Shown here: positions 26,203-34,138 of the stretch, in pieces | How the letters are laid out: every line of letters starts with the position of its first letter | Position numbering within the stretch: position 1 is the first letter of the stretch | Origin: an uncultured Paracoccaceae bacterium | Lineage (GTDB): Bacteria; Pseudomonadota; Alphaproteobacteria; Rhodobacterales; Rhodobacteraceae | Length of the DNA stretch: 64,000 bases | Assembly: GCA_947494675.1 (NCBI GenBank) | Contig: CANLVP010000001.1 | Coordinates: 1,302,001-1,366,000, forward strand | Direction: 5' to 3' | Translations under genes and position numbers: made by a program | The notes under the pieces: model-generated | The model's input: the letters and a program-made list of their open reading frames with translations, nothing else | Databases searched by the model: none | What the model was told of the DNA's origin: nothing

Positions 26203-26806
26203 CACCATCGCGATCATATTGGCCGCAGGCCTGTCGCGTCGGATGGGCGCGCAGAACAAACTGCTGCTGCCCGTGGCAGGCGTTCCGATGATCCGGCACA
26301 TGGTCGCGATCTACTACGCAGTTACACAGCAACCGGTCTGCGTCGTCACGGGCCATCAGGCCGAACAGGTCTATGCGGCTTTGGCAGGCAGCCCTGCCGT
26401 CACGCTTTTCAACGCCGACTTTGTACAAGGCCAAGCCACCTCTGTCGCCTGTGGGCTGCGCGGGGCCGGCACCTGCGACAGGCTTTTGATTGGTCTTGGC
26501 GACCAACCGCTGCTGACGCCAGCGGACCTGACCGCACTTTTGCGCGCCCATGACGCGGGCGACCGGGCCAAAATCTCAATCCCAAAGACGGGCGACCAAC
26601 GCGGCAATCCGATTGTCGTCCCGCACGCCCTGCGCGCCCCGCTCTTGGCTGATCCACACGCGCCGGGCTGCAAGAAATTCACCCGCAGCCACCCCGAACA
26701 CGTCCAATTCCACCAGCTTACACAGCCCGGCTTTTACGCCGATGTCGACACACCCACGGCCTATGCAGCCCTTACCGAAACGCGCCAAGAAAAGGTCACG
26801 TCATGA
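26195..26806 (+). CDS. MobA/MocA-like molybdenum cofactor nucleotidyltransferase
   Basis: A 203-residue nucleotidyltransferase. The N-terminal signature is ILAAGLSRRMGAQNKLLLPVAG, followed by VTGHQAEQVYAAL, DRLLIGLGDQPLLTPADL and KTGDQRGNPIVVP. This is the MocA type that attaches CMP to molybdopterin, giving the cytosine dinucleotide cofactor CO dehydrogenase needs. In a cox operon that role is strongly favoured over MobA-type GMP transfer. It overlaps coxF upstream and a 33-codon ORF downstream. Confidence 0.9.
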   Translation: MPDTIAIILAAGLSRRMGAQNKLLLPVAGVPMIRHMVAIYYAVTQQPVCVVTGHQAEQVYAALAGSPAVTLFNADFVQGQATSVACGLRGAGTCDRLLIGLGDQPLLTPADLTALLRAHDAGDRAKISIPKTGDQRGNPIVVPHALRAPLLADPHAPGCKKFTRSHPEHVQFHQLTQPGFYADVDTPTAYAALTETRQEKVTS

Positions 26807-26904
26807 CAAAGATCCGATCCGTTCTCAAGCGTCTTCGCGGCAAATTCACCCTGACATCAAAGCAAGCTGAAACGCTCGCCACCATCAAATTTCCCTGTTG
26901 CTAA
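26803..26904 (+). CDS. 33-residue microprotein of the cox operon, ending in Phe-Pro-Cys-Cys
   Basis: A tiny ORF starting with an ATG that overlaps the stop of the MobA-like gene (ATGA) and ending 15 bases before the coxG ATG. The product starts MTKIRSVLKRLRGKFTLTSK and ends ATIKFPCC. It is strongly basic, has no signal peptide, and has two adjacent cysteines at the extreme C-terminus. Tight coupling on both sides indicates it is translated. I do not recognise a family. Possible jobs are copper or sulfur delivery to CoxL, or a modified-peptide precursor. Both are speculation. Confidence 0.6.
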   Translation: MTKIRSVLKRLRGKFTLTSKQAETLATIKFPCC

Positions 26905-26919
26905 GAAAAGGACACCACC

Positions 26920-27375
26920 ATGGAACTCTCGGACGAAATCGTCATCAACGCACCAAAAGAGCGGGTCTATGCCGCCCTGAACGACCCTGCGGTGCTGCAA
27001 CAGTGCATCCCCGGCTGTGAAGAGTTGATCAAGCATTCCGACACAGAGCTTGAGGCGAAAGTCGTGCTGAAGATTGGCCCGGTAAAAGCGCGGTTCAGTG
27101 GCAATGTTGAGCTTGATACCGCAGGCGCGCCGGACGCGTTTTCGCTGACCGGGCAAGGCAACGGTGGGGCCGCTGGCCACGCTAAGGGTGGGGCCGACGT
27201 CACCCTGACCGCAGAGGACGCGAACACGACAACCCTGCGCTATGTGGCCAAGGCCGATATTGGTGGTAAGCTTGCGCAATTGGGAAGCCGCCTGATCCAA
27301 AGCACAGCCAAAAAGCTGGCGGCAAAGTTCTTTAAGTCCTTTGCGGATGTGGTGAATGAAGACGTCTCTGCCTGA
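26920..27375 (+). CDS. coxG: CoxG, SRPBCC-fold CO dehydrogenase subunit G
   Basis: A 151-residue START/SRPBCC-fold protein with typical CoxG blocks: ELSDEIVINAPKERVYAALND, LQQCIPGCEEL, FSGNVELDTAG, RYVAKADIGGKLAQLGSRLI and KKLAAKFFKSFADVV. CoxG has been implicated in membrane anchoring of CO dehydrogenase and quinone-related electron transfer. The C-terminus is short here and lacks a long extension. AAAAGGA precedes the start. The coxI-like gene starts within its last codons. Confidence 0.92.
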   Translation: MELSDEIVINAPKERVYAALNDPAVLQQCIPGCEELIKHSDTELEAKVVLKIGPVKARFSGNVELDTAGAPDAFSLTGQGNGGAAGHAKGGADVTLTAEDANTTTLRYVAKADIGGKLAQLGSRLIQSTAKKLAAKFFKSFADVVNEDVSA

Positions 27376-28306
27376 GGTCATAACCTACGCCGAACATGCG
27401 GCGGATATCATCGCGAAAGCGGCGACGTTGATCAGCGCGGACCAAAAGTTTGCCCTGATCACGTCGCTCGCAATCGAAGGCGGTGCCGCGCGCGAGGTTG
27501 GGTCGCTGGCACTGGTTGAGCAAAGCGGTCAGATGACCGGCTATCTGTCCAACGGCTGCATTGATCGCGATATTCAGCTACACGCGCAGGCCGCTTTGCA
27601 ATCGGGCGACAAGACCCTGATCCGCTATGGTGATGGGTCTCGGTTCGTGGACCTCAAGCTGCCATGTGGTGGCGCGTTGGACGTGTTGATTGACCCGATG
27701 CCGGACCGGGATGCGATCCTTGCCGCACACCAGAAATTCGGCGCGCGCCAGCCGGTGACGCTGACGTTTCAGGCCGAGGTTGAGGGCACGCCGATCACGC
27801 GTCACTTCACCTATGCGCCGCGCTTTCGTCTGTGCCTCGCCGGACGTGGCGCGATTTTTCGCGCAGTGGCACAGGCGGGCCATGCCACCGGCTTTGATGT
27901 CTGCCTGTTGTCGCCAGAGGTCGATGACCTTGATGCGGTTGGCCATCTTGCGCACCTGCCGCCGACGCATCTGACCGCCCGCGATCAGCCCGGTGGGTTG
28001 GATTATCTCGACGAATACTCCGCCTTTCTGACGCTCTTCCATGACCATGATTGGGAACCCGCGCTTTTGAAGGCCGCATTGCAAACCAAGGCCCCGTTCA
28101 TCGGCAGTCTGGGCAGTCGAAGAACACATGCGCAGCGGTGCGAGGCCTTGCGCGCGCTGGGGGTGGCAGAGGGCGACTTGGCCCGGTTGCGTGGACCCAT
28201 CGGGCTGGTCCCATCGCTGCGGGATGCCTCGTTCATCGCGGTGTCCGCACTTGCCGAGATCGTCGCGGCGTTCCCCTCCGCGATCCTGCAAACCGACGCG
28301 GCCTAG
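27356..28306 (+). CDS. coxI: Second XdhC-family protein (CoxI type)
   Basis: A 316-residue XdhC/CoxI protein with both usual domains: FALITSLAIEGGAAREVGSLAL and GYLSNGCIDRDIQLHAQAAL in the first half, LCGGALDVL-like residues after it, and a Rossmann-like second half with FRLCLAGRGAIFRAVAQAG and APFIGSLGSRRTHAQRCEAL. The CoxI role in cofactor handling is inferred from family and context. Its start lies inside coxG. Its stop TAG shares CTAG with the stop of the ion channel on the other strand. Confidence 0.87.
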   Translation: MKTSLPEVITYAEHAADIIAKAATLISADQKFALITSLAIEGGAAREVGSLALVEQSGQMTGYLSNGCIDRDIQLHAQAALQSGDKTLIRYGDGSRFVDLKLPCGGALDVLIDPMPDRDAILAAHQKFGARQPVTLTFQAEVEGTPITRHFTYAPRFRLCLAGRGAIFRAVAQAGHATGFDVCLLSPEVDDLDAVGHLAHLPPTHLTARDQPGGLDYLDEYSAFLTLFHDHDWEPALLKAALQTKAPFIGSLGSRRTHAQRCEALRALGVAEGDLARLRGPIGLVPSLRDASFIAVSALAEIVAAFPSAILQTDAA

Positions 28307-29076
28307 GCCTTCTCTGCCAACTGCTTTTCAATCGCATCAAGCTTGGCCATCACCTCATCCCGGTAGGCATCGGTGGCGGCGACGTCCTCTTCATGGTGGG
28401 CGTCCTGCATGGAGTTCACGATGAGACCCACCAACAGGTTCACCACCGCAAACGTCGTGACCATGATAAAGGGCACAAAGAACGCCCAAGCGTAGGGGTA
28501 GACCTCCATCACTGGGCGCACGATCCCCATCGACCAGCTTTCCAGCGTCATGATCTGGAACAGCGAATAGGCCGACCCGCCCAGCGACCCGAACCATTGC
28601 GGAAAGGCGTCGCCAAAAAGCTTCGTCGCCATGACTGCGCCGATGTAAAAGATGATCCCCATCAGCAGGAACACCGACCCCATACCGGGAAGGGCGGTGA
28701 TAAACCCCTCAACCACGCGGCGCAGGGACGGTGCGACAGAGGCGACACGCAGCACCCGCAGGATGCGCATGGCACGCAACACCGACAGCCCTTGGCCCGA
28801 TGGCACCAGCGCGACGCCGACGATGACAAAGTCGAAGATGTTCCAGCCACTGCGGAAGAACGCAAGCCTGTGGGCGAAAAGCTTTGCCAGAATTTCGACC
28901 ACAAAGACCGCAAGGCACAGCGTATCCAGCAGCAGGATCAGCGGGCCAACCGCCGCCATCACCCTGTCGGAAGTCTCAAGCCCAAGGATCACGGCGTTGA
29001 ACAGGATCACGCCAATGATCACCCGTTGCGTACCGGGGTGGTCAAGAATGGTGGCGACTTTGGCGCGAAGGGTCAT
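28303..29076 (-). CDS. Bacterial voltage-gated sodium channel (NavBac family)
   Basis: A six-helix ion channel of about 257 residues. The S4 sensor VLRAMRILRVLRVASVAPSLRR has arginines every third position. The pore loop reads FQIMTLESWSMGI, with the TLESWS selectivity filter diagnostic of sodium-selective NavBac channels, followed by S6 FAVVNLLVGLIVNSMQD and a short C-terminal coiled coil (KLDAIEKQLAEKA) typical of tetramer assembly. ATG 29076 is preferred, preceded by AGGAC. The open frame extends 20 codons further. Marine alphaproteobacteria often carry such channels. Confidence 0.92.
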   Translation of the reverse strand: MTLRAKVATILDHPGTQRVIIGVILFNAVILGLETSDRVMAAVGPLILLLDTLCLAVFVVEILAKLFAHRLAFFRSGWNIFDFVIVGVALVPSGQGLSVLRAMRILRVLRVASVAPSLRRVVEGFITALPGMGSVFLLMGIIFYIGAVMATKLFGDAFPQWFGSLGGSAYSLFQIMTLESWSMGIVRPVMEVYPYAWAFFVPFIMVTTFAVVNLLVGLIVNSMQDAHHEEDVAATDAYRDEVMAKLDAIEKQLAEKA

Positions 29077-29207
29077 GTTTTGTCCTGTGTGCGGTTCGAC
29101 TTGGATATGTGGGGCCTTGGCCATAGCTTCAAGCACAAAGGTAGGCGCAGGGTAACGCTTTGCAAATCAAGCGGCAGCGCGGCAGGGTGCCGCCAAAGGG
29201 GCGCGCA

Positions 29208-29891
29208 ATGAACAAGGTCAAAATCTATCGCTGGATCGTCTTTCTGCTGGCCGCTGGCTACTGCCTGCGGATGATTTTCCTCAGCGACTATACCGAGTTC
29301 TCCGGCCCCTTCCGGTTCCTGACGATCTGGGCGCTGTTTTGTTCATTCTTTGCCGCCAGCCGCATGATGGCCATCGAAGAAGGACGCAGCACCAAGCGCT
29401 GGGATGGCTTTATCAGCATGACGGCAGTGGTGAACGCGATGGTCGTCTATCTCTATTGGTCGCTGTTCCTGAACGACCCGGCCTCTGTCACCCGCGATGG
29501 CAAGCTGGGCGAACCCTATCTGGAGATCTACCTGCACGCCCTTGGCCCGCTCTTACAGTGGATTGATGCGATCTTTATCCACCGCGTATTCCGACGGTTG
29601 AAATCAGCGGCCTTGTGGCTAATTGGCCTAATTAGTGTCTACATTTGTTGGATTGAGTTTGCGGTGCAACCCTTGGCTGCCACCCCACGCGGGACGGTCA
29701 CAAACGGGCTGCCGTATCCGTTCTTGAACTCGCTTGAGTTGCCCGACCGTTTGACGGTCTACGGTACCTACTTTGCTGCAGCGGGCGTGTTGCTGCTGGT
29801 CTTTGCCGGGGTCGCCTGGGGGATCAGACGCCTGGTTCCGCAGCGAGCAATGCCGCAAGCCCAGCCCGATAATCCGGGTAGCGCAGCGTAA
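29208..29891 (+). CDS. Integral membrane protein of unknown function (FAR-17a/AIG1-like topology)
   Basis: A 227-residue protein with about six hydrophobic helices (YRWIVFLLAAGYCLRMIFL, FLTIWALFCSFFAASRMM, AVVNAMVVYLYWSLFL, SAALWLIGLISVYICWIEF, TYFAAAGVLLLVFAGVAWG). Start ATG 29208 follows AAAGGGG. Helix number and the Trp/Tyr-rich loops recall the FAR-17a/AIG1 group, but I am not sure, and no catalytic residues stand out. Its last 68 bases overlap, in antisense, the 3' end of the epimerase-like gene. Confidence 0.65.
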   Translation: MNKVKIYRWIVFLLAAGYCLRMIFLSDYTEFSGPFRFLTIWALFCSFFAASRMMAIEEGRSTKRWDGFISMTAVVNAMVVYLYWSLFLNDPASVTRDGKLGEPYLEIYLHALGPLLQWIDAIFIHRVFRRLKSAALWLIGLISVYICWIEFAVQPLAATPRGTVTNGLPYPFLNSLELPDRLTVYGTYFAAAGVLLLVFAGVAWGIRRLVPQRAMPQAQPDNPGSAA

Positions 29892-30678
29892 CGCCAAGCT
29901 CTGTCTTGATCCGGTTGTTCCGCACTTTCTTGCTTTCGGCATAAAAGCTGCGGGCCATTGGGGTCATCTCTGCGGTGTCGAAATCCTCTGCCGCTGGCAC
30001 GGGCAGGCCCAGCAGTTCAGCGGCATGGGCGATGACGTCTTCGGGCGGGGCCGGATCATCGTCGCAAACGTTGTAAGCCGCCCCCGGATTTGGCCGCGCG
30101 ATTGAGGCCGCAAGGACCTGCGCGATATCGGCGACATGGGTGCGGCTGAACACCTGACCGGGCTTGATGATGCGCCGTGCGGTGCCATTGCGCACCTTTG
30201 CAAATGGCCCGCGGCCGGGACCATAGATTCCCGCCAGACGAAAGATATGCAGCGGCAAATCCGGGATCGCGGCCCAATCAGATTCGGCTCTAACACGGGC
30301 GATTCCGCGCTTTGTGGCCGGGTTCAGTGGCGTGTCCTCATCCACCCAATCGCCCTGATGGTCGCCGTAAACCCCGGTGGTCGACAGATAGCCAACCCAC
30401 TCAAATTGCCCGGCGCGCGCCGCGAACTCGTCCCGTAATGCGTTCAAGACAGGGTCGCCATCCTCCCCCGGTGCGGCAGAGATCAAAAGATGCGTCGCAG
30501 CATCCAGCGCCGGGATCATATTGGCGCCGGGCCAGATACGTGGCTCAACCCCGCGGGCCATCATCGCGGCCAGCTTGTCGTCATTCCGGGTGGTGCCGAT
30601 GATGCGCCAACCTGCCAAATGCGGCTCTAATGCGCGGGCCGAATAGCCGTGACCGAATGAAAGCAATGTCTGTGTCAT
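29824..30678 (-). CDS. NAD(P)-dependent epimerase/dehydratase-like SDR protein
   Basis: A 284-residue extended/atypical SDR protein (YeeZ-like). The N-terminal nucleotide loop is altered to LLSFGHGYSARALEPHL (GxGxxA type), and there is VGYLSTTGVYGDHQGDWVDE, which contains the catalytic STTGVYG serine/tyrosine region, then FRLAGIYGPGRGPF and HVADIAQVLAASI. Substrate unknown. It diverges from the methyltransferase at 30736 with about 57 bases between starts, and overlaps the previous plus-strand gene by 68 bases at the 3' end. Confidence 0.85.
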   Translation of the reverse strand: MTQTLLSFGHGYSARALEPHLAGWRIIGTTRNDDKLAAMMARGVEPRIWPGANMIPALDAATHLLISAAPGEDGDPVLNALRDEFAARAGQFEWVGYLSTTGVYGDHQGDWVDEDTPLNPATKRGIARVRAESDWAAIPDLPLHIFRLAGIYGPGRGPFAKVRNGTARRIIKPGQVFSRTHVADIAQVLAASIARPNPGAAYNVCDDDPAPPEDVIAHAAELLGLPVPAAEDFDTAEMTPMARSFYAESKKVRNNRIKTELGVTLRYPDYRAGLAALLAAEPGV

Positions 30679-30735
30679 GCCACTCAGATGGCGCAGTGCT
30701 GGACGGGATGCAAGGTTCTGTTAACCTGTGAGGCG

Positions 30736-31365
30736 ATGCCAAAGATGCCTGACCTCAACGATGCCTATGCGCTGTCCTCTGACAAGGACATGCGGCGGCT
30801 TTATGCGGAATGGGCGCAGACCTATGACGCCGGATTTGGTGACGCGATGGGCTATCAACTGCCGCGCCAGGTCGCGCTTGCCTTTGCCGGGGCCGGCGGA
30901 ACAGGGCCGGTCTTGGACTTTGGCGCAGGCACCGGCCTCGTTGCCGATCATCTGGCGCATATGAACATCGGCCCGCTGGATGCGGTCGATCTGTCGGCCG
31001 AGATGCTCGCCGTCGCGCGCAGCAAAGGCCGCTATCGCAACTTGACCGATGCCGACATTTTTCAACCCGGTCATGACCTCCCTTTGGGCGGCTACAACGG
31101 CATCGTCAGCGCGGGCACTTTCACCCACGGACATGTGGGCCCTGATGGCTTGCGACCCTTGCTCGCTTTGGCGGCCCCGGGTGCGACTTGCGCGATTTCC
31201 ATAAACGCCGCCCACTTTGACGACGCAGGCTTTGCATCCGTTTTGGCCCTGTTAGAGCCTGAATTTGCCGAAATCACATTGAAGGCCGTGCGTATCTACG
31301 ATGACCGCGCGGATGCAGCGCACCGCGATGATATGGCCAAAATCCTCATCGTGAAAACGCGCTAG
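30736..31365 (+). CDS. Class I SAM-dependent methyltransferase
   Basis: A 209-residue methyltransferase. Motif I is VLDFGAGTGLVADHLAHM (about residues 57-74) and the acidic residue of motif II is in LDAVDLSAEMLAVARSKG. GYNGIVSAGTFTHGHVGPDGL follows as post-motif II. Start ATG 30736 is preferred over an upstream TTG or ATG at 30688. Acceptor unknown. The preceding residues MRRLYAEWAQTYDAGFG resemble small-molecule methyltransferases. Its TAG stop shares CTAG with the stop of caiD on the opposite strand. Confidence 0.85.
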   Translation: MPKMPDLNDAYALSSDKDMRRLYAEWAQTYDAGFGDAMGYQLPRQVALAFAGAGGTGPVLDFGAGTGLVADHLAHMNIGPLDAVDLSAEMLAVARSKGRYRNLTDADIFQPGHDLPLGGYNGIVSAGTFTHGHVGPDGLRPLLALAAPGATCAISINAAHFDDAGFASVLALLEPEFAEITLKAVRIYDDRADAAHRDDMAKILIVKTR

Positions 31366-32144
31366 CGCCCCTTCCAGACCGGGTCGCGTTTTTCGGCAAA
31401 GGCCCGCGCGCCCTCGGCCTGATCTTCACTGGCATAAAGCTTGTCGATGGTGGGCAATTGTCGCTTTGTGATGCGGTTCATGCTGTCCTGAAACTTGGAA
31501 TCTTCTGCATCGCGCACCACCTCTTTGATCGCGGCATAAACCAGCGGCGGGCCGCTTGCGATCAAGGCCGCCATCTTGTGTGCCTCGGCCATCAGGGCAT
31601 CACCAGGATGGATATGATTCACGATGCCCCAGTTGTGCGCTTCTTCCGCGTCAAACCAGCGCCCGGTTAGCAGCAGTTCCATCGCGATATGATAGGGGAT
31701 GCGCTTGGGCAGCTTCACGCTCGCCGCGTCAGCCACGGTGCCGGACCGAATTTCGGGCAGGGCAAAACTGGCGTGATCCACGGCCAGAATGATGTCGGCA
31801 GACAGCGCCAGTTCCAAACCGCCACCACAGCAGATCCCGTTCACAGCCGCGATAACCGGCTTGTTCATCTGCGGCAGTTCCTGCAGCCCGCCAAAACCAC
31901 CAACACCGTAATCGCCATCGACCGCGTCACCGTCATTGGCCGCTTTCAGATCCCAACCGGGGCAAAAGAATTTCTCGCCCGCGCCAGTGATGATCGCCAC
32001 CCGCAGGTCGGGATCGTCACGAAAATCAGCAAAGACCTCGCCCATGCGACGGCTGGTTTGCAGATCGATGGCATTGGCCTTGGGCCGGTCAAGCGTCACG
32101 GTCAGGATCGCGCCGTCGCGGCTTGTCTTAATCGGGTCAGTCAT
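31362..32144 (-). CDS. caiD: Crotonobetainyl-CoA hydratase / enoyl-CoA hydratase (CaiD type)
   Basis: A 260-residue crotonase-fold enzyme that resembles CaiD more closely than generic enoyl-CoA hydratases: DRPKANAIDLQTSRRMGEVF, LRVAIITGAGEKFFCPGWDLKAA, NGICCGGGLELALSADIILA and the terminal FAEKRDPVWKGR. The oxyanion-hole blocks GAGEKFFCPGWDL and CGGGLEL are intact. CaiD interconverts crotonobetainyl-CoA and carnitinyl-CoA. It is the last gene of a three-gene operon with an ADP-forming acyl-CoA ligase and an acyl-CoA dehydrogenase, which would supply its substrate. Confidence 0.85.
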   Translation of the reverse strand: MTDPIKTSRDGAILTVTLDRPKANAIDLQTSRRMGEVFADFRDDPDLRVAIITGAGEKFFCPGWDLKAANDGDAVDGDYGVGGFGGLQELPQMNKPVIAAVNGICCGGGLELALSADIILAVDHASFALPEIRSGTVADAASVKLPKRIPYHIAMELLLTGRWFDAEEAHNWGIVNHIHPGDALMAEAHKMAALIASGPPLVYAAIKEVVRDAEDSKFQDSMNRITKRQLPTIDKLYASEDQAEGARAFAEKRDPVWKGR

Positions 32145-34137
32145 CGGCTTTCCTTATCAACGCATCTGCGGCGACCGCATGGGTCGGCGTGCAGATCAGC
32201 GGGTTTACTTCAACCTCTGCAATGGTCTCTGCATTGGCAAGAACATAGTCCTGAATGGACATGACCGCGGCAATGACGGCGTCCATATTTGCTGCCGGTT
32301 TACCGCGGTAGCCTTGCAGCAATTTGCCCACTTTCACCTGTGTTAGAGCCTGTTTTAGGGCATCCTCGCTGACGGGCAGCAATAGATGCGTGGTGTCGTC
32401 CCAAAGCTCTGTCAGGGTCCCACCCGTGCCAAGGGTCAACAAGAACCCACATGTCGGATCAGCGGTGATCCCGACCAAAAGCTCGGCAACGCCGCCCGTC
32501 ACCATCTCTTCGATCAGGTAGGCGTCGGCGTTCATTGCCTGTGCCGCCGCGGGCAATGTGGCGTGGTTCAGGTTCAAGACAACCGCGCCATATTCCGACT
32601 TGTGGGCAAAGCCTTCGCCCTTCAGCACAAGCGGGGCGGCCAAGGTTGCGGCGGCATCCAATGAGCGGACAGAACGCGGCACCGTCACGCCGTGCTCTGC
32701 AAGGGCGGCTTTGGCATCCGCTTCGGACATGGTGCGCACGGGTTCTGTATGGGTCGTGCATAGGTTCTGTATGGGTTCTGCATCGCCGTTTTGCTGTGCT
32801 GCGGCCACGGCGGCGAGCGCGGGCCCAAGGCCGCAAAACGGCACAATCCCAGCCTCCATAAGTCCTTGGGCGACGGCCTCTGGCATCAGTTCTGGCAGAG
32901 TCGCGACCATCGCCAATGGCTGGCCCGTCGCCTGTCTCGCGCCCTTCGCCGCATTGATCGCGCAGTCCCAGTCTGACGCGTCGCATCGGTCGGCCCGGGG
33001 AAAGTCCACAATCAGCAGCGTGAGCGCCAAATCAGGGTCTAACATGGCAGAAAACGCCTGTGTCATCAAATCTGTGTCGCGCCAGATATAGGTGTGATAG
33101 TCAAGCGGATTGGCCAGCGCGACCTTGGGTCCGAGTGCCGCAAACAGCGTTTTTTCTTGGCTGGGTTTGAGCGGTGGAAAATGCAGCCCGTGTTGCTGCG
33201 CGAGGTCAGCGGCAAGGGCCGCCTCGCCCCCTGAACAGCTGATCGTCGCAATGGCTGTGCTGGGCAGCGGCCCCGTCACGTGGAGCAATTTCAGTGTCTC
33301 TAGAAACGTGTCCAAATCATCAACGCGGGCAATTCCCAAACGATCCAAAAGGGCCGCACTCGCCGCGTCATTTCCGGCGAGCGATGCAGTGTGCGACACG
33401 GTTGTTTGCTGCGCCTCAACCGACCGACCGACCTTCATCGCCACAATGGGGACACCCTTCTTTGCGGCCTTTTGCGCGAGATCGTTCCACACGGTGATGT
33501 CGCCGAAGCCTTCGATATGCAGGCCAATTGCAGTGACGCGCGGGTCGTCCAGCAGGCCCGCCGCGATTTCGGCTTGCGCGGTTTGTGCTTGGTTGCCGCA
33601 AGTCACCACATATCCGATGGGCAGGCCCCGCGATTGCATGGTCAGATTGATCGCGATGTTTGACGACTGGGTCAGGATCGCGACGCCCTTATCGCAAGGG
33701 ATACAGCCGTGTTGATCTGGCCAAATCACGGCGCGGTCGAGCATATTGATCAGCCCGTAGCAATTGGGACCAAGGATCGGCATGTCACCGGCTGCGTTCA
33801 GCAAATCCGCATGAATGGCCGCGCCATCCGCGACCTCTTCGAAACCCGAAGCGAAACAGACGGCACCACCGGCATTTTGGCCGGAAAGCCCTTGAATAGT
33901 GTCTATTGTCGCATTGCGGTTCACACCGACAAAGCTGGCATCCGGTGCGCCGGGAAGAGCGTCGATGTTGGAAAAAGCGGGCAGAACAGCGACCTGATCC
34001 CGTTTGGGGTGAACCGGCCAAATCTGACCGGGAAACCCCGCTTTTTGAAGCTGTTGGATCACGGCCTCACACCATGCACCGCCGCCGACGACCGCGACGG
34101 ATTTCGGGTTCAGTAAGCGGCCCAGATCGCGCGCCAT
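32137..34137 (-). CDS. ADP-forming acyl-CoA ligase (acetate-CoA ligase family)
   Basis: A 666-residue NDP-forming acyl-CoA synthetase. The N-terminal CoA-binding Rossmann part is LLNPKSVAVVGGGAW, followed by the ligase domain with the phosphohistidine region TVSHTASLAGNDAA, and a C-terminal ATP-grasp half (PLVLKGEGFAHKSEYGAVVL, VGITADPTCGFLLTLGTGGTLTEL, GYRGKPAANMDAVI). ATG 34137 is taken, 1 base after the dehydrogenase stop. A longer frame to 34257 would overlap it. A 53-base dispersed repeat sits in frame in the linker before the ATP-grasp domain (around residue 460). With its neighbours it probably activates a carboxylate such as a betaine. Confidence 0.88.
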   Translation of the reverse strand: MARDLGRLLNPKSVAVVGGGAWCEAVIQQLQKAGFPGQIWPVHPKRDQVAVLPAFSNIDALPGAPDASFVGVNRNATIDTIQGLSGQNAGGAVCFASGFEEVADGAAIHADLLNAAGDMPILGPNCYGLINMLDRAVIWPDQHGCIPCDKGVAILTQSSNIAINLTMQSRGLPIGYVVTCGNQAQTAQAEIAAGLLDDPRVTAIGLHIEGFGDITVWNDLAQKAAKKGVPIVAMKVGRSVEAQQTTVSHTASLAGNDAASAALLDRLGIARVDDLDTFLETLKLLHVTGPLPSTAIATISCSGGEAALAADLAQQHGLHFPPLKPSQEKTLFAALGPKVALANPLDYHTYIWRDTDLMTQAFSAMLDPDLALTLLIVDFPRADRCDASDWDCAINAAKGARQATGQPLAMVATLPELMPEAVAQGLMEAGIVPFCGLGPALAAVAAAQQNGDAEPIQNLCTTHTEPVRTMSEADAKAALAEHGVTVPRSVRSLDAAATLAAPLVLKGEGFAHKSEYGAVVLNLNHATLPAAAQAMNADAYLIEEMVTGGVAELLVGITADPTCGFLLTLGTGGTLTELWDDTTHLLLPVSEDALKQALTQVKVGKLLQGYRGKPAANMDAVIAAVMSIQDYVLANAETIAEVEVNPLICTPTHAVAADALIRKADD
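32732..32784 (-). repeat. Dispersed repeat, copy B, inside the acyl-CoA ligase gene
   Basis: On the minus strand this contains GATGCAGAACCCATACAGAA followed by a second CCCATACAGAACCCGTGCGC unit. It is the extended version of copy A at 622-663. It is in frame and encodes a segment including EPIQNLCTTHTEPVRTM between the ligase and ATP-grasp domains, where a flexible insertion would be tolerated. Confidence 0.7.
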
Positions 34138-34138
34138 C

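Noticed and set aside
26857-27381. Antisense ORF opposite coxG as a separate gene
   Set aside because: Entirely opposite a conserved gene with no ribosome site or recognisable motif.
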